64,000 bases of DNA from Kitasatospora xanthocidica (GTDB taxonomy: Bacteria; Actinomycetota; Actinomycetes; Streptomycetales; Streptomycetaceae). The stretch spans positions 328,971 to 392,970 of the forward strand of contig NZ_BNBY01000005.1 in the NCBI RefSeq assembly GCF_014656195.1, given 5' to 3'. The notes beneath the pieces are model-generated. The model was not told the origin of the DNA. It ran no database searches and saw only the letters and a program-made list of their open reading frames with translations. Shown in pieces: positions 15,608 to 24,530 of this stretch. Position numbers and translations under genes: made by a program. The number at the start of each line of letters is the position of its first letter. Position 1 is the stretch's first letter.

Positions 15608-18600
15608 TCAATCGGGTGGTGCGTTCTTGGAACGATTGCCACCCGACCGGGGGGAGCCAACTCCGGCACCGGCCTTGGCGCCCCCGTCCTTCTTGGTACT
15701 ACTTCCCCCGTTGGCCTGTGCGACCGGTGATGGTGCCTCGAACGCCTCCAGCGCGGACAGCACGTCCTGGACCCTGGAGATCTCGGTGTTGATGTCCTTG
15801 CGGCGGCGCACCAGCTCGTCCAGCTCGCGCCGGCCCTCGTCGGTGACCCGCTCGGCCTCGGCCTTCGCCTCGGCGAGCAGCCGCTCCGCCTCCGCCTTCG
15901 CCAGCTCGACCTGCTCGTCCGCGGCCCGGTCGGCGTCCCGCAGCCGCTTCTCCGCCTCGGTCGCCGCCTCGTCCAGCCGCTCCTCGGCCTCGGCCTCGGC
16001 CGACGCCAGCTTCGCCTCCGCCTTCTCGATGAGCGCCTCGGCGCGGTCGGTGGAGGTGGAGAGCTTGGTCTCCGCCTCCTTGAGCAGGCCCTCGGCCTTG
16101 CGGACCGCGGACAGGCGGACCTTGCTGGCCTCCGCGGAGGCTTCCGAGGTGAGCTCGGACGCGCGGTCCTCGGCGGCCGCGACCAGGGCGGCGGCGCGGT
16201 CCTCGGCCTCGGCGACGGTCGCCACCGCCTGCTCCTCGGCCTCGGTCAGCTGCTCCTGGGCGGCCGTCACCAGCGCGTCCACCCGCTCGCCGGCCGACTT
16301 CATGGCCGCCGCGTTCTCCTTGCGGGCCCGCTCGTGCAGCGCCTCCACCTCGGCGTCGGTGCGCTCGCGCAGCTCCTCGGCGCGCTCGCGGATCGCGGTC
16401 GCGTCCCGGCGGGCCTCGGCGAGCAGCGCGTCGGCGTCGGAGCGGCCCTTCTCGACCTCGCCCTGGCCGGCCGCCTCGCCGGCGGCGACCAGCCGGTCGG
16501 CCTCCTTGCGGGCGGCGGCGACCATCGCGTCCGCCTGCTCCTCGGCGGCGGCGGTGGTGGCCAGCGCGGTGGTCTGGGCGTCCTCGCCGAGCGCCTCGGC
16601 GTCCGCGAAGGCCTTCTCCAGCACGGACTTGGCGTGCTCGCGGGTGGCCTTGTCGAACTGCTCGGCGGCCTCCCTGGTCTCCGCGTCGTACGCGTCGGCG
16701 CGGGCGTGGGTGTCGCTGTCGTAGTCGTCGGCCAGGGTGCGGGTGGCGAGGGCGTACTCCTCGGCCTCGGCGCGCAGCCCGGCGGCCAGCTCCTCGGCGT
16801 CGGCGACCGTGCGGGCGGCCTGGGCCTCGGCCTCGGCCACCGTACGGGCGGCCTGCGCCCCGGCGTCGGCGCGCAGCTGCTCGGCGGCCTCCTGGGCGGC
16901 GCGCAGCTCGGCCTCGGCGTCGGCGCGCAGCTGCTTGTCGTAGGCCTGGGCCTCGGCGCGCTGCCGGCCCAGCTCGGCCTCGGCGGCCTCCCGCTCGGCG
17001 GCCAGCTCCAGCTCGGTCTGCTCGCTCAGGGCCGCGGTCTCCGCGTCGGTACGGGCCCGCAGGTCGGCGGTCTCGCGCTCGGCGAGCTCGCGCTGCTCGG
17101 CGGTCTCGCGCTCGGCGAGCTCGCGGACCTCGGCGTCGTACGCGTCGGCCGCGGCCCGCAGGTCGGCGGTCTCCCGGTCGGCGAGTTCGCGCTGCTCGGC
17201 GGTCTCGCGCTCGGCGAGTACGCGAAGCTCGGTGGCGGCCTGCTCGGCGGCCTCCCGGACCTCGTCGGCCTCCTGCTCGGCGGTGGCCTTGAGCGCGGCG
17301 ATCTGCTCGGCGGCGGCCTCGTACATGCCGGCCACCGACTGGCGGACGTCGGCGGCCTCCTCCTCGGCGACGGCGACCAGTTCGGCGCCCTCGGCCTTGG
17401 CGGCGGCGATCAGCTCCGCACGGTCGGCCCGGGCCTGCTCCAGCTCGGCCGCGGCCTCGGCCCGGATGTCGTCGGCGGTGGCGCGGGCCTCGGACAGCTC
17501 GCGGCCGGCCTCGGCCCGGACGGTCGAGGCCTGCTCGTCGGCCAGGGCCAGCTCGGCGGCGGCCTTCTCGCGGGTGGCCTTGGCGTCCTTGGCGGCGTCC
17601 GCCCGGCGCTGCTCGGCCGTGGCCTCGGCCCGCTCCAGCAGTTCGTCGGCGGCCGCGCGGCGCTCGGCGGTGTAGCCGTCGGCCACCTCGCGGGCGTCGG
17701 CGGCGTAGGTCTCGGCGGCGGTGCGGACCTCGGTGGCGTACCGGTCGGCGGCCTCGCGCTGCTCGGTCGTCTCGGTGGCGGTGCGCTCGGTGAGCTCGGC
17801 GGCGTGCTGTTCGGCCTCGGCGCGGACGCGGTCGGCGTAGGCCTCGGCGCTCTCGCGCTGCTGGGTGGTCTCGCGCTGGGCGAGGGCGCGCAGTTCGCCG
17901 GCGGCCTGCTCGGCCTCGGCCCGCACCTCGGCGGCGTAGGCGTCGGCGTTCCCGCGGGTGTCGCCGGCGTACGTCTCGGCGGCGGTGCGGACCTCGGTGA
18001 CGTACTGGTCGGCGGCCTCGCGCTGCTGGGTGGTCTCGCGCTGGGCGAGGGCGCGCAGCTCGCCGGCGGCCTGCTCGGCCTCGGCCCGCACCTCCGCGGC
18101 GTGGGCGTCGGCGGCCTCGCGGACCTCGGCGGCGGTGTGCTCGGCCTGCTGGCGCGCCGTCCTGGCGGCGGCCAGCTGGTCGGAGGTCTCCTCGCGCTCG
18201 CGGCGCAGCCCGTCCGAGGCCTCCTCGCGCTCGCGGCGGCTCTCCTCGCGCAGCGCGTTCGCGGCGGCCTCGGCCTCGGCCCGGGTCCGGGCGGCCTCGG
18301 TGTCGGCCTCGGTGCGCACCCGCTCGGCGTCGGCCGCCGCGGCGTCGCGCACCGCGCTCGCCCCGGCCTGCGCCTCGGCGCTGACGGTCTCCGCGGCGGC
18401 GGCCGCCTCGGCCCGCACCCGCTGGTCGAACTCGGTTGCCTCGCGCCGGAGTTCGGCGGTCTCGCGCTCGGCGGCGGCGCGGTTCTCGGCGGCCGCGGCC
18501 TTGGCGGCGGCGAGCGCGTCCTGGCTCTGCTGCTCGGCGGCGGCGGTGATCTTCCCGGCCTCGGCCCGCGCCCTGGTCAGGGTCTGCTCGGCCCGCCCCT

Positions 18601-20434
18601 GGGTCTCGGCGGCCTGCTCCTGCGCCTGCTCGCGCAGCCGCTCGATCTCGCCCGCGGCACCCGCGCGCAGCTCGTCCGCGTCGGCCTTCGCCTTGGTGAG
18701 CAGCTCCTCGGCGTTCTTCGCCGACTCCTCGATCTGCAGCACCGCCTGCCGGCGGGCCTCGCCGCGGACCCGCTCGGCCTCGGCGGCGGCCTGGGCGCGC
18801 AGCTCCTCGGCCTCGGCGCGCAGCCGGGCCGCCTCGTCCTGCATCTGCTCGATCCGCTCGCGGATCGCGGCGGCGTCGTCCAGGGCGGCGTTCTGGGCCT
18901 GCTCGACGGCGGCCTGGGCCTGCTCGCGCAGGCGCTGGGCCTCGGCGGCGGCCTCGGTGCGGATCCGCTCGGCCTCGGCGGAGGCCTCGCTCCGGGCGGT
19001 CTCGGCGTCCTGGTTGGCCCGGCCGAGCACCTCCTCGGCGGTCTTGGCGGCCTTGGCGAGCTGGACGGTGGCGTCCTTGGCGGCGGCCGCCCGGCCCTCC
19101 TCCTCGGCCTCGCCGCGCAGGCGCCGGGCGTCGGCGTCGGCCTGCGCCCGCAGTTCGGCGACGTCCCGCTCGGCCCGGGCGCGCAGCTCGGCGATCGCGG
19201 CCTCGGCGTCGGCGCGCAGCTCGGCGGCGACCGACTCGGCGGTGGCCCGCAGCCGCTCGCTCTCCTCGGCGGCGGCGGCCTTGGCGGCGTCGGCCTCGGC
19301 CTGCCGGGTGGCGGCGGTGGTCCGTACGGCCTCGGCCTCGGCGCGGATCGCGTCGGCCTCCTTGGTGGCCTGGGCCACCATCCGGGCGACCTCGGCCCGG
19401 GCGGTCTGCGAGCGCTGCTCGTTGGCGGCCTCGCCGTCGGCGACCTTGCGGACGGCGGCGGCCTCGGCGTCGGCCTGCAGCTGTTCGGCGGCCTGCTCGG
19501 CCTGGGCGCGCAGCGCGGCGGCCTCGACGCGGGTGCGCTCCGCCTCGGCGATGACCTCGGCGCGCAGCCGCTCTATCTCGGCCTTGGCGGCGGTGAGCTG
19601 CTGCTCGGCCCGGGCCTGCTCGTCGGCGGCCCGCGCCTTGAGCTGGTCGATCTCGGCCCGGGCGGCGAGGAGCTGGCGCTCGGCGGCGGCGTGGGCGGCG
19701 GCCAGCTGCTGCTGGGCCTCGCCGCGGGCGGCGTCGACGTCGGCGGCGAGCTGGGCGCCGGCCTGCTGGGCCTGCTCGGAGGCGGCGCGCAGCAGCCGCT
19801 CGGCGTCGGTCTGGGCGCGCTGGAGGGCGGCCTCGGCGGCGGCGTGGGCCTCGCCGCGGGCGGCGTCCACGTCGGCGGCGGTCTGGGCGCGGGCCTGGTC
19901 GGCGAGGGCGACGGCCTCCGCGCGGGCGGCGGCGACCATCCGCTCGGACTCGGCGCGGGCCTCCTGGAGGAGGCGCTGGGCCTCCTGCTCGGAGCCGGCC
20001 CTGGTCTGCTCGGCCCAGCCGTTGACGTGCTGCTCGGCGCTGCGGCGCAGCTCGGCGAGCTCGTCCTCCAGCTGGCGGCGGCGCGCGGCGAGCTCGGCCT
20101 CCAGCCGGGCGGTGCGCTCGGCGGCCTCGGCCATGATCCGCTGGGTCGCGGCCTGGGAGTCGCGCAGCTGGCGCTCGGCGTCGGCGCGCAGCTGCTGGGC
20201 CTGCATCTCGGCGGTGCGGAGCATCTGCTCCGCCTGGCCGGACACGGCGTCGAAGGCGCGCGGCTGGGCGAGCATGCGACGGGACTCGTGCAGTTTCGCC
20301 CGGAGCACCTCGACCTGGTAGGCGAGGTCCTCGGCATGCTCGACTGCCTTGTCCCGCTCCTTCCGAGTCCGACCCATCTCGGCCTCGAACTGGGAGAGGT
20401 GATCGTCAGCCTCGTAGCGGTCGTTGCCCCGCAC
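15608..20434 (-). CDS. scy: Scy, polarity scaffold coiled-coil protein
   Basis: A 1608-residue coiled-coil protein made mostly of Ala, Glu, Arg and Gln. It starts with a short DivIVA-like segment (ADDHLSQFEAEM, then AYQVEVLRAKLHESRRMLAQ) and continues as hendecad-rich repeats nearly to the end, finishing in a charged KKDGG tail. Scy organises the tip-organising centre with DivIVA and FilP. S. coelicolor Scy is about 1326 residues (recalled), so this copy is longer. The GTG at 20434 matches the usual VRG start. The repeats RAEAEQAAGELRALAQRE and RETAEQRELA(D/E)RETADLRA occur in near-identical copies. Confidence 0.9.
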   Translation of the reverse strand: MRGNDRYEADDHLSQFEAEMGRTRKERDKAVEHAEDLAYQVEVLRAKLHESRRMLAQPRAFDAVSGQAEQMLRTAEMQAQQLRADAERQLRDSQAATQRIMAEAAERTARLEAELAARRRQLEDELAELRRSAEQHVNGWAEQTRAGSEQEAQRLLQEARAESERMVAAARAEAVALADQARAQTAADVDAARGEAHAAAEAALQRAQTDAERLLRAASEQAQQAGAQLAADVDAARGEAQQQLAAAHAAAERQLLAARAEIDQLKARAADEQARAEQQLTAAKAEIERLRAEVIAEAERTRVEAAALRAQAEQAAEQLQADAEAAAVRKVADGEAANEQRSQTARAEVARMVAQATKEADAIRAEAEAVRTTAATRQAEADAAKAAAAEESERLRATAESVAAELRADAEAAIAELRARAERDVAELRAQADADARRLRGEAEEEGRAAAAKDATVQLAKAAKTAEEVLGRANQDAETARSEASAEAERIRTEAAAEAQRLREQAQAAVEQAQNAALDDAAAIRERIEQMQDEAARLRAEAEELRAQAAAEAERVRGEARRQAVLQIEESAKNAEELLTKAKADADELRAGAAGEIERLREQAQEQAAETQGRAEQTLTRARAEAGKITAAAEQQSQDALAAAKAAAAENRAAAERETAELRREATEFDQRVRAEAAAAAETVSAEAQAGASAVRDAAAADAERVRTEADTEAARTRAEAEAAANALREESRREREEASDGLRREREETSDQLAAARTARQQAEHTAAEVREAADAHAAEVRAEAEQAAGELRALAQRETTQQREAADQYVTEVRTAAETYAGDTRGNADAYAAEVRAEAEQAAGELRALAQRETTQQRESAEAYADRVRAEAEQHAAELTERTATETTEQREAADRYATEVRTAAETYAADAREVADGYTAERRAAADELLERAEATAEQRRADAAKDAKATREKAAAELALADEQASTVRAEAGRELSEARATADDIRAEAAAELEQARADRAELIAAAKAEGAELVAVAEEEAADVRQSVAGMYEAAAEQIAALKATAEQEADEVREAAEQAATELRVLAERETAEQRELADRETADLRAAADAYDAEVRELAERETAEQRELAERETADLRARTDAETAALSEQTELELAAEREAAEAELGRQRAEAQAYDKQLRADAEAELRAAQEAAEQLRADAGAQAARTVAEAEAQAARTVADAEELAAGLRAEAEEYALATRTLADDYDSDTHARADAYDAETREAAEQFDKATREHAKSVLEKAFADAEALGEDAQTTALATTAAAEEQADAMVAAARKEADRLVAAGEAAGQGEVEKGRSDADALLAEARRDATAIRERAEELRERTDAEVEALHERARKENAAAMKSAGERVDALVTAAQEQLTEAEEQAVATVAEAEDRAAALVAAAEDRASELTSEASAEASKVRLSAVRKAEGLLKEAETKLSTSTDRAEALIEKAEAKLASAEAEAEERLDEAATEAEKRLRDADRAADEQVELAKAEAERLLAEAKAEAERVTDEGRRELDELVRRRKDINTEISRVQDVLSALEAFEAPSPVAQANGGSSTKKDGGAKAGAGVGSPRSGGNRSKNAPPD
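17852..18103 (-). repeat. 165-bp-period internal duplication within scy
   Basis: About 87 bp starting at 17852 recur at 18017 with roughly three mismatches. The offset of 165 bp is 55 codons, or five 11-residue hendecads, so both reading frame and coiled-coil phase are kept. The repeated peptide includes AEVRAEAEQAAGELRALAQ. Confidence 0.8.
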
Positions 20435-20944
20435 TCCGCGGTCCCATCCATCTCCTGGTCGCGTCCTCGACCCGGCCGGTTCCGGGCTCCGGTGTCCCGG
20501 GCGTCGGCTCCGACTGGTCCTTGCATCCGCAGCAGGTGGACGGCCCCTTTCCAAGCCGGGGCCGCACTCCGCGGTCGTCGGAATCCGGGGCGTGGGAGCG
20601 CGGGGTACCGCGTTCCCCCGTCCGGGTGGACTCCTGGGCGAACTCTTGCCTTGTGGAGAATGGTGACAGATCCGTCTAGCGACTGTTCAGCCGTGCCCGC
20701 GTAATGGACTCCCCTTGCGACGGGCCGACCGCCGCAGGGCGGACGGGCCAGTCTTCGGCCGTGCCCGTCGCCTCCGTCCCCCGGAGTCTTCGCGCACCTG
20801 GGCATTGTAGTGGGCCCGCACCGCGGGGGAATGGCCGCATGGGGGTTTTCCGGCTCTTCCGGCCAGGTTACTGACGGGTCATGACCGACGGGCCGTCGGG
20901 TGCCGCCGGAGCGTGCGGCACCCGGGGGGCGATCCGGTGGACGA
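20435..20944. other. Upstream region of scy / downstream of the epimerase gene
   Basis: This 510-bp stretch holds the epimerase terminator (20898-20923), a TTACTGACGGGTCA motif (20868-20881) and a possible -10 box TACAAT for scy on the minus strand (20809-20804) without a clear -35. No credible gene is present. The long distance from that box to scy (370 bp) would mean a long leader, so the true promoter may be closer. Confidence 0.4.
20898..20923 (-). terminator. Stem-loop after the methylmalonyl-CoA epimerase gene
   Basis: A perfect 9-bp stem (GGGTGCCGC with GCGGCACCC) and 8-base loop lie 22 bp beyond the epimerase stop codon. Confidence 0.65.
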
Positions 20945-21385
20945 TCAGTGCTCCTCGTGGGCGTTCTGTGCGGAGGTGACCAGCTCGGTCAGCACCCCGC
21001 CGCAGTCCTTCGGGTGCAGGAAGGTGATCCGCGATCCCATCGAGCCGATCCGCGGCTCGTCGTAGAGGACCCGGACGCCCTTGCCGCGGATCGCCTCGGC
21101 GTCGCCGTCCACGTCGGCGGTCCCGAAGGCGATGTGGTGCACGCCCTCGCCGTTCTTCTCCAGCCACTTCGCGACGGTGGAGTCGGGCCGGGTGGGCTCC
21201 AGCAGCTGGAGGTACGAGGCGCCGCCGTCGTCCGTCCCGTTGATCCTGAGCATGGCCTCGCGGACGCCCTGCTCCTCGTTGACCTCGGAGTGGAAGACCT
21301 CGAAGCCGTAGGTGGCGCGGTAGAACTCGACCGTCTTGTCGAGGTCTCGGCAGGCGATGCCGATGTGGTCGATCCGGGTCAGCAC
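20945..21385 (-). CDS. mce: Methylmalonyl-CoA epimerase
   Basis: A 146-residue vicinal-oxygen-chelate enzyme that interconverts (R)- and (S)-methylmalonyl-CoA. The four metal ligands expected for the family are present: His7 (RIDHIGIA), Gln60 (SYLQLLEP), His84 (GVHHIAFG) and Glu134 (LTELVTS). The GTG at 21385 follows GGAGG five bases upstream and gives the standard length. It is transcribed away from the thiolase gene across a 245-bp divergent spacer. The matching methylmalonyl-CoA mutase is not in this window. Confidence 0.93.
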   Translation of the reverse strand: MLTRIDHIGIACRDLDKTVEFYRATYGFEVFHSEVNEEQGVREAMLRINGTDDGGASYLQLLEPTRPDSTVAKWLEKNGEGVHHIAFGTADVDGDAEAIRGKGVRVLYDEPRIGSMGSRITFLHPKDCGGVLTELVTSAQNAHEEH

Positions 21386-21557
21386 GGGGACCTCCGGTGG
21401 GTAGGGGACAAGGGTGGCACCCAGTGCAGCGCATGGCCCGCGGCGGACGCCAGTGCCGGACGTGCGAGCCTGCTCACACGCTGCGGGGTTCACCCGGACC
21501 GCGTCGGCACGGTGTTGACTGGAGGGTGCCAGTGCGCTCGATCACACCGTCGCTCCG

Positions 21558-21586
21558 GTGACGGGCGGGTAACAGGTCAGTACATT
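21558..21586 (+). promoter_or_regulatory. Candidate promoter for the thiolase gene
   Basis: GTGACG and TACATT are separated by exactly 17 bp and lie 45 bp before the thiolase start. The -10 is a fair match and the -35 a moderate one. Confidence 0.4.
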
Positions 21587-21630
21587 GAGCGCATCCTCAC
21601 CTGGCCACGACGTGCGAAGGGGCCCGTCCC

Positions 21631-22824
21631 ATGACCAACACCACCTCTGTGATCGTTGCCGGTGCACGGACCCCGATGGGTCGCCTGCTCGGATCCCTCA
21701 AGGGCTTCTCCGGTGCCGAGCTCGGCGGCGTCGCCATCAAGGCCGCCCTGGAGCGGGCCGGCATCACGGGGGACCAGGTCCAGTACGTGATCATGGGCCA
21801 GGTGCTGCAGGCCGGCGCCGGCCAGATCCCGGCCCGCCAGGCCGCCGTCAAGGCCGGCATCCCGATGAACGTGCCGGCGCTGACCATCAACAAGGTCTGC
21901 CTCTCCGGCCTGGACGCCATCGCGCTGGCCGACCAGCTGATCCGCGCCGGCGAGTTCGACGTCGTCGTGGCCGGCGGCCAGGAGTCGATGACCAACGCCC
22001 CGCACCTGCTGCCGAAGTCCCGCGCGGGCTTCAAGTACGGCGCGATCGAGATGCTCGACGCCATGGCGCACGACGGCCTGACCGACGCCTACGAGAACAT
22101 CCCGATGGGCGAGTCCACCGAGAAGCACAACGCCCGCCTCGGCATCCCGCGCGAGATCCAGGACGAGATCGCCGCCGCCTCGCACCAGCGGGCCGCCAAG
22201 GCGCAGGCCGACGGCGTCTTCGAGGCCGAGATCGTCCCGGTCGCCATCCCGCAGCGCAAGGGCGAGCCGGTGCTGTTCAGCCAGGACGAGGGCATCCGCG
22301 CGGACACCACCGTCGAGAGCCTGGCCAAGCTGCGCCCGGCCTTCACCAAGGACGGCACGATCACCGCCGGGACCGCCTCGCAGATCTCCGACGGCGCCGC
22401 CGCGGTGGTCGTGATGAGCAAGGCCAAGGCCGAGGAGCTGGGCCTGACCTGGATCGCCGAGATCGGCGCGCACGGCAACGTGGCCGGCCCGGACAACTCG
22501 CTGCAGTCGCAGCCGTCCAACGCGATCAAGCACGCGCTGGCCAAGGAGGGGCTGGAGGTCGCCGACCTCGACCTGATCGAGATCAACGAGGCGTTCGCGG
22601 CCGTCGCGTACCAGTCCTCCAAGGACCTGGGCGTCTCCGCGGACATCGTCAACGTCAACGGCGGGGCGATCGCGCTCGGCCACCCGATCGGCATGTCCGG
22701 TGCCCGGGTGGTGCTGACCCTGGCGCTGGAGCTGCAGCGCCGTGGCGGCGGGGTCGGCGCGGCCGCCCTGTGCGGCGGCGGTGGCCAGGGTGACGCGCTC
22801 ATCGTGCGCGTCCCGAAGGCCTGA
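21631..22824 (+). CDS. Acetyl-CoA C-acetyltransferase (thiolase)
   Basis: A 397-residue biosynthetic-type thiolase that condenses two acetyl-CoA or cleaves acetoacetyl-CoA. The nucleophile Cys90 lies in INKVCLSG, the His in [10 protein letters not shown] (about 350) and the acid/base Cys in [11 protein letters not shown] (about 383). [10 protein letters not shown] completes the active site. The length is standard. The pathway partner could be the hydroxybutyryl-CoA dehydrogenase at 3914. A strong terminator at 22843-22877 separates it from meaB, so the two may be only partly co-transcribed. Confidence 0.94.
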   Translation: MTNTTSVIVAGARTPMGRLLGSLKGFSGAELGGVAIKAALERAGITGDQVQYVIMGQVLQAGAGQIPARQAAVKAGIPMNVPALTINKVCLSGLDAIALADQLIRAGEFDVVVAGGQESMTNAPHLLPKSRAGFKYGAIEMLDAMAHDGLTDAYENIPMGESTEKHNARLGIPREIQDEIAAASHQRAAKAQADGVFEAEIVPVAIPQRKGEPVLFSQDEGIRADTTVESLAKLRPAFTKDGTITAGTASQISDGAAAVVVMSKAKAEELGLTWIAEIGAHGNVAGPDNSLQSQPSNAIKHALAKEGLEVADLDLIEINEAFAAVAYQSSKDLGVSADIVNVNGGAIALGHPIGMSGARVVLTLALELQRRGGGVGAAALCGGGGQGDALIVRVPKA

Positions 22825-22842
22825 TCAGCTGATCTGATCTTC

Positions 22843-22877
22843 GGGGCTGCGGACCGCCACAAGCGGTCCGCAGCCCC
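22843..22877 (+). terminator. Strong terminator between the thiolase gene and meaB
   Basis: A perfect 15-bp stem (22843-22857 with 22863-22877) closes a 5-base CACAA loop and is followed by TTCGG. Confidence 0.85.
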
Positions 22878-22905
22878 TTCGGCGTCCGCACCCTAGGAGC
22901 TCCTG

Positions 22906-23862
22906 ATGATCGATGTCCCCACACTGGTCGAACAGGCCCGGGAGGGCAGGCCGCGGGCCGTCGCCCGGCTGATCACGCTGGTCGAGAACGCCGCCCCGCA
23001 GCTGCGGGAGGTCATGGCCGCGCTCGCGCCGCACACCGGCCGGGCCTACACCGTCGGCCTCACCGGCTCGCCCGGCGTCGGCAAGTCCACCTCCACCTCG
23101 GCGCTGGTCTCCGCCTACCGGCGGCTCGGCAAGCGGGTCGGGGTGCTCGCCGTCGACCCGTCCTCGCCGTTCTCCGGCGGCGCGCTGCTGGGCGACCGGG
23201 TCCGGATGCAGGACCACGCCACCGACCCCGAGGTGTTCATCCGCTCGATGGCCACCCGCGGCCACCTCGGCGGACTCTCCTGGGCGGCGCCGCAGGCCCT
23301 GCGGGTCCTGGACGCGGCCGGCTGCGACGTCATCCTGGTCGAGACCGTCGGCGTGGGGCAGTCCGAGGTCGAGGTCGCCGCCCAGGCCGACACCACCGTG
23401 GTGCTGCTGGCCCCCGGCATGGGCGACGGCATCCAGGCCGCCAAGGCCGGGATCCTGGAGATCGGCGACCTCTTCGTGGTCAACAAGGCCGACCGGGACG
23501 GCGCCGACGCCACCGCGCGGGAGCTCAACCACATGCTGGGCCTCGGCGAGGCCCGCGAGGCGGGGGACTGGCGCCCGCCGATCGTGAAGACCGTCGCCGC
23601 CCGCGGCGAAGGCGTCGACGAGGTGGTCGAGGCGCTGGAGAAGCACCGTGCCTGGCTGGAGGAGCACGGCGAACTCGCGATGCGGCGCCGCCGCCGGGCG
23701 GCCGAGGAGATCGAGGCCATCGCCCTCGCCGAACTGCGCGCCCGGATCGGCGACCTCCGCGGGGACCGCCACCTGGCCGCGCTCGCCGAACGCGTCGCCG
23801 CCGGCGATCTCGACCCCTACGGCGCCGCCGACGAACTCGTCGCCGGCCTCACCCAGACCTGA
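22906..23862 (+). CDS. meaB: MeaB/ArgK-type GTPase, acyl-CoA mutase chaperone
   Basis: A 318-residue G3E-family GTPase that protects and reloads adenosylcobalamin-dependent acyl-CoA mutases. It shows Walker A GSPGVGKST (54-62), the Mg-binding Asp in VLAVDPSSPFSGGALLGDRV, EVTG-like ETVGVGQSE and the guanine-specificity motif NKAD. The start follows TAGGAGCTCCTG. The gene is separate from any mutase here but lies 10 kb from icmA. It may serve that enzyme or a methylmalonyl-CoA mutase elsewhere. Confidence 0.94.
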   Translation: MIDVPTLVEQAREGRPRAVARLITLVENAAPQLREVMAALAPHTGRAYTVGLTGSPGVGKSTSTSALVSAYRRLGKRVGVLAVDPSSPFSGGALLGDRVRMQDHATDPEVFIRSMATRGHLGGLSWAAPQALRVLDAAGCDVILVETVGVGQSEVEVAAQADTTVVLLAPGMGDGIQAAKAGILEIGDLFVVNKADRDGADATARELNHMLGLGEAREAGDWRPPIVKTVAARGEGVDEVVEALEKHRAWLEEHGELAMRRRRRAAEEIEAIALAELRARIGDLRGDRHLAALAERVAAGDLDPYGAADELVAGLTQT

Positions 23863-23916
23863 GCCACCCCGGCTCTGTCACGCCGTCGCCGCTTCGGGGC
23901 GGTGGGGCCGGTGCCG

Positions 23917-23958
23917 CGGAGGGCGGGGCCGTGGTGGTGTCCACGGCCCCGCCCTCCG
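23917..23958. terminator. Bidirectional terminator between meaB and the MarR gene
   Basis: A perfect 17-bp stem (23918-23934 with 23941-23957, extendable by one pair) has a 6-base loop. It lies between convergent genes. Confidence 0.88.
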
Positions 23959-23974
23959 GGGGAGCGGGTGGTGC

Positions 23975-24490
23975 CTACGGGCGGCCGCGGAGGCCGCGGA
24001 GGTGGTCGGCGATCGGGGCGAGGGCCTCGAACATGGCGTCGAGCTGTTCGGGGGTGAAGCGGTCGATGAAGTGGGCCCGGACGCTGCGCACGTGGTCCGG
24101 GGCGACCCGCTGCATGGTTTCCCAGCCCTGCTCGGTGAGGTGGGCGTAGAGGCCGCGCCGGTCGCCGGGGCACTCCTGGCGGAGGACGAGGCCGGCGTTC
24201 TCCATCCGGGTGATCTGGTGGGAGAGCCGGCTCTTCGACTGCAGCGTGGCGGTCGCGAGGTCGGTCATCCGCATCCGGCGGTCCGGGGCCTCGGAGAGCA
24301 CGACGAGGATCTCGTAGTCGTTGATGGCCAGGCTGTGGGGCTGGAGTTCGCGGCTGAGCTGGTACTCCAGCAGCTTGGAGACCTCCAGATGGGCGCGCCA
24401 CATCCGCTGCTCCCTGGCGGACAGCCAGGGAGTTTCCTCCTCGGGCTGCGACGGAGGGTTGTCCGCAGTGTCGATCGTGTGCGTATCCAT
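23975..24490 (-). CDS. MarR-family regulator (AbsC-like by position)
   Basis: A 171-residue winged-helix regulator. The DNA-binding part spans roughly 55-115 (INDYEILVVLSEAPDRRMRM, then KSRLSHQITRMENAGLV) and is flanked by dimerisation helices. Its place between meaB and the AIM24 genes matches absC (SCO5405) of S. coelicolor, a MarR regulator linked to zinc and antibiotic production (recalled, not checked). I chose ATG 24490 because a TATGCT box ends seven bases before it, suggesting a leaderless transcript. ATG 24502 would give four more residues but overlaps that box. Confidence 0.82.
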   Translation of the reverse strand: MDTHTIDTADNPPSQPEEETPWLSAREQRMWRAHLEVSKLLEYQLSRELQPHSLAINDYEILVVLSEAPDRRMRMTDLATATLQSKSRLSHQITRMENAGLVLRQECPGDRRGLYAHLTEQGWETMQRVAPDHVRSVRAHFIDRFTPEQLDAMFEALAPIADHLRGLRGRP

Positions 24491-24525
24491 GGGACCTAGC
24501 ATAGCCGATTTAGTTCAATCTTGTA
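24490..24525 (-). promoter_or_regulatory. Candidate leaderless promoter of the MarR gene
   Basis: On the minus strand, CGGC-TATGCT (-10 at 24503-24498) is followed by seven bases and then ATG at 24490. AT-rich upstream DNA contains TTGAACTAAA, which could be part of an autoregulatory site. No good -35 box is seen. Confidence 0.4.
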
Positions 24526-24530
24526 CGACT

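Noticed and set aside
15608..20434. Dense direct repeats that might suggest a CRISPR array
   Set aside because: The repeats are in-frame coiled-coil codons of scy with no unique spacers and no cas genes.
16334..20704. Very long open frames on the plus strand opposite scy (up to about 1450 codons)
   Set aside because: They mirror the extreme GC bias and Ala/Glu/Arg repeats of scy; their predicted proteins are Gly/Leu- or Ser/Ala-only, with no ribosome site or family.
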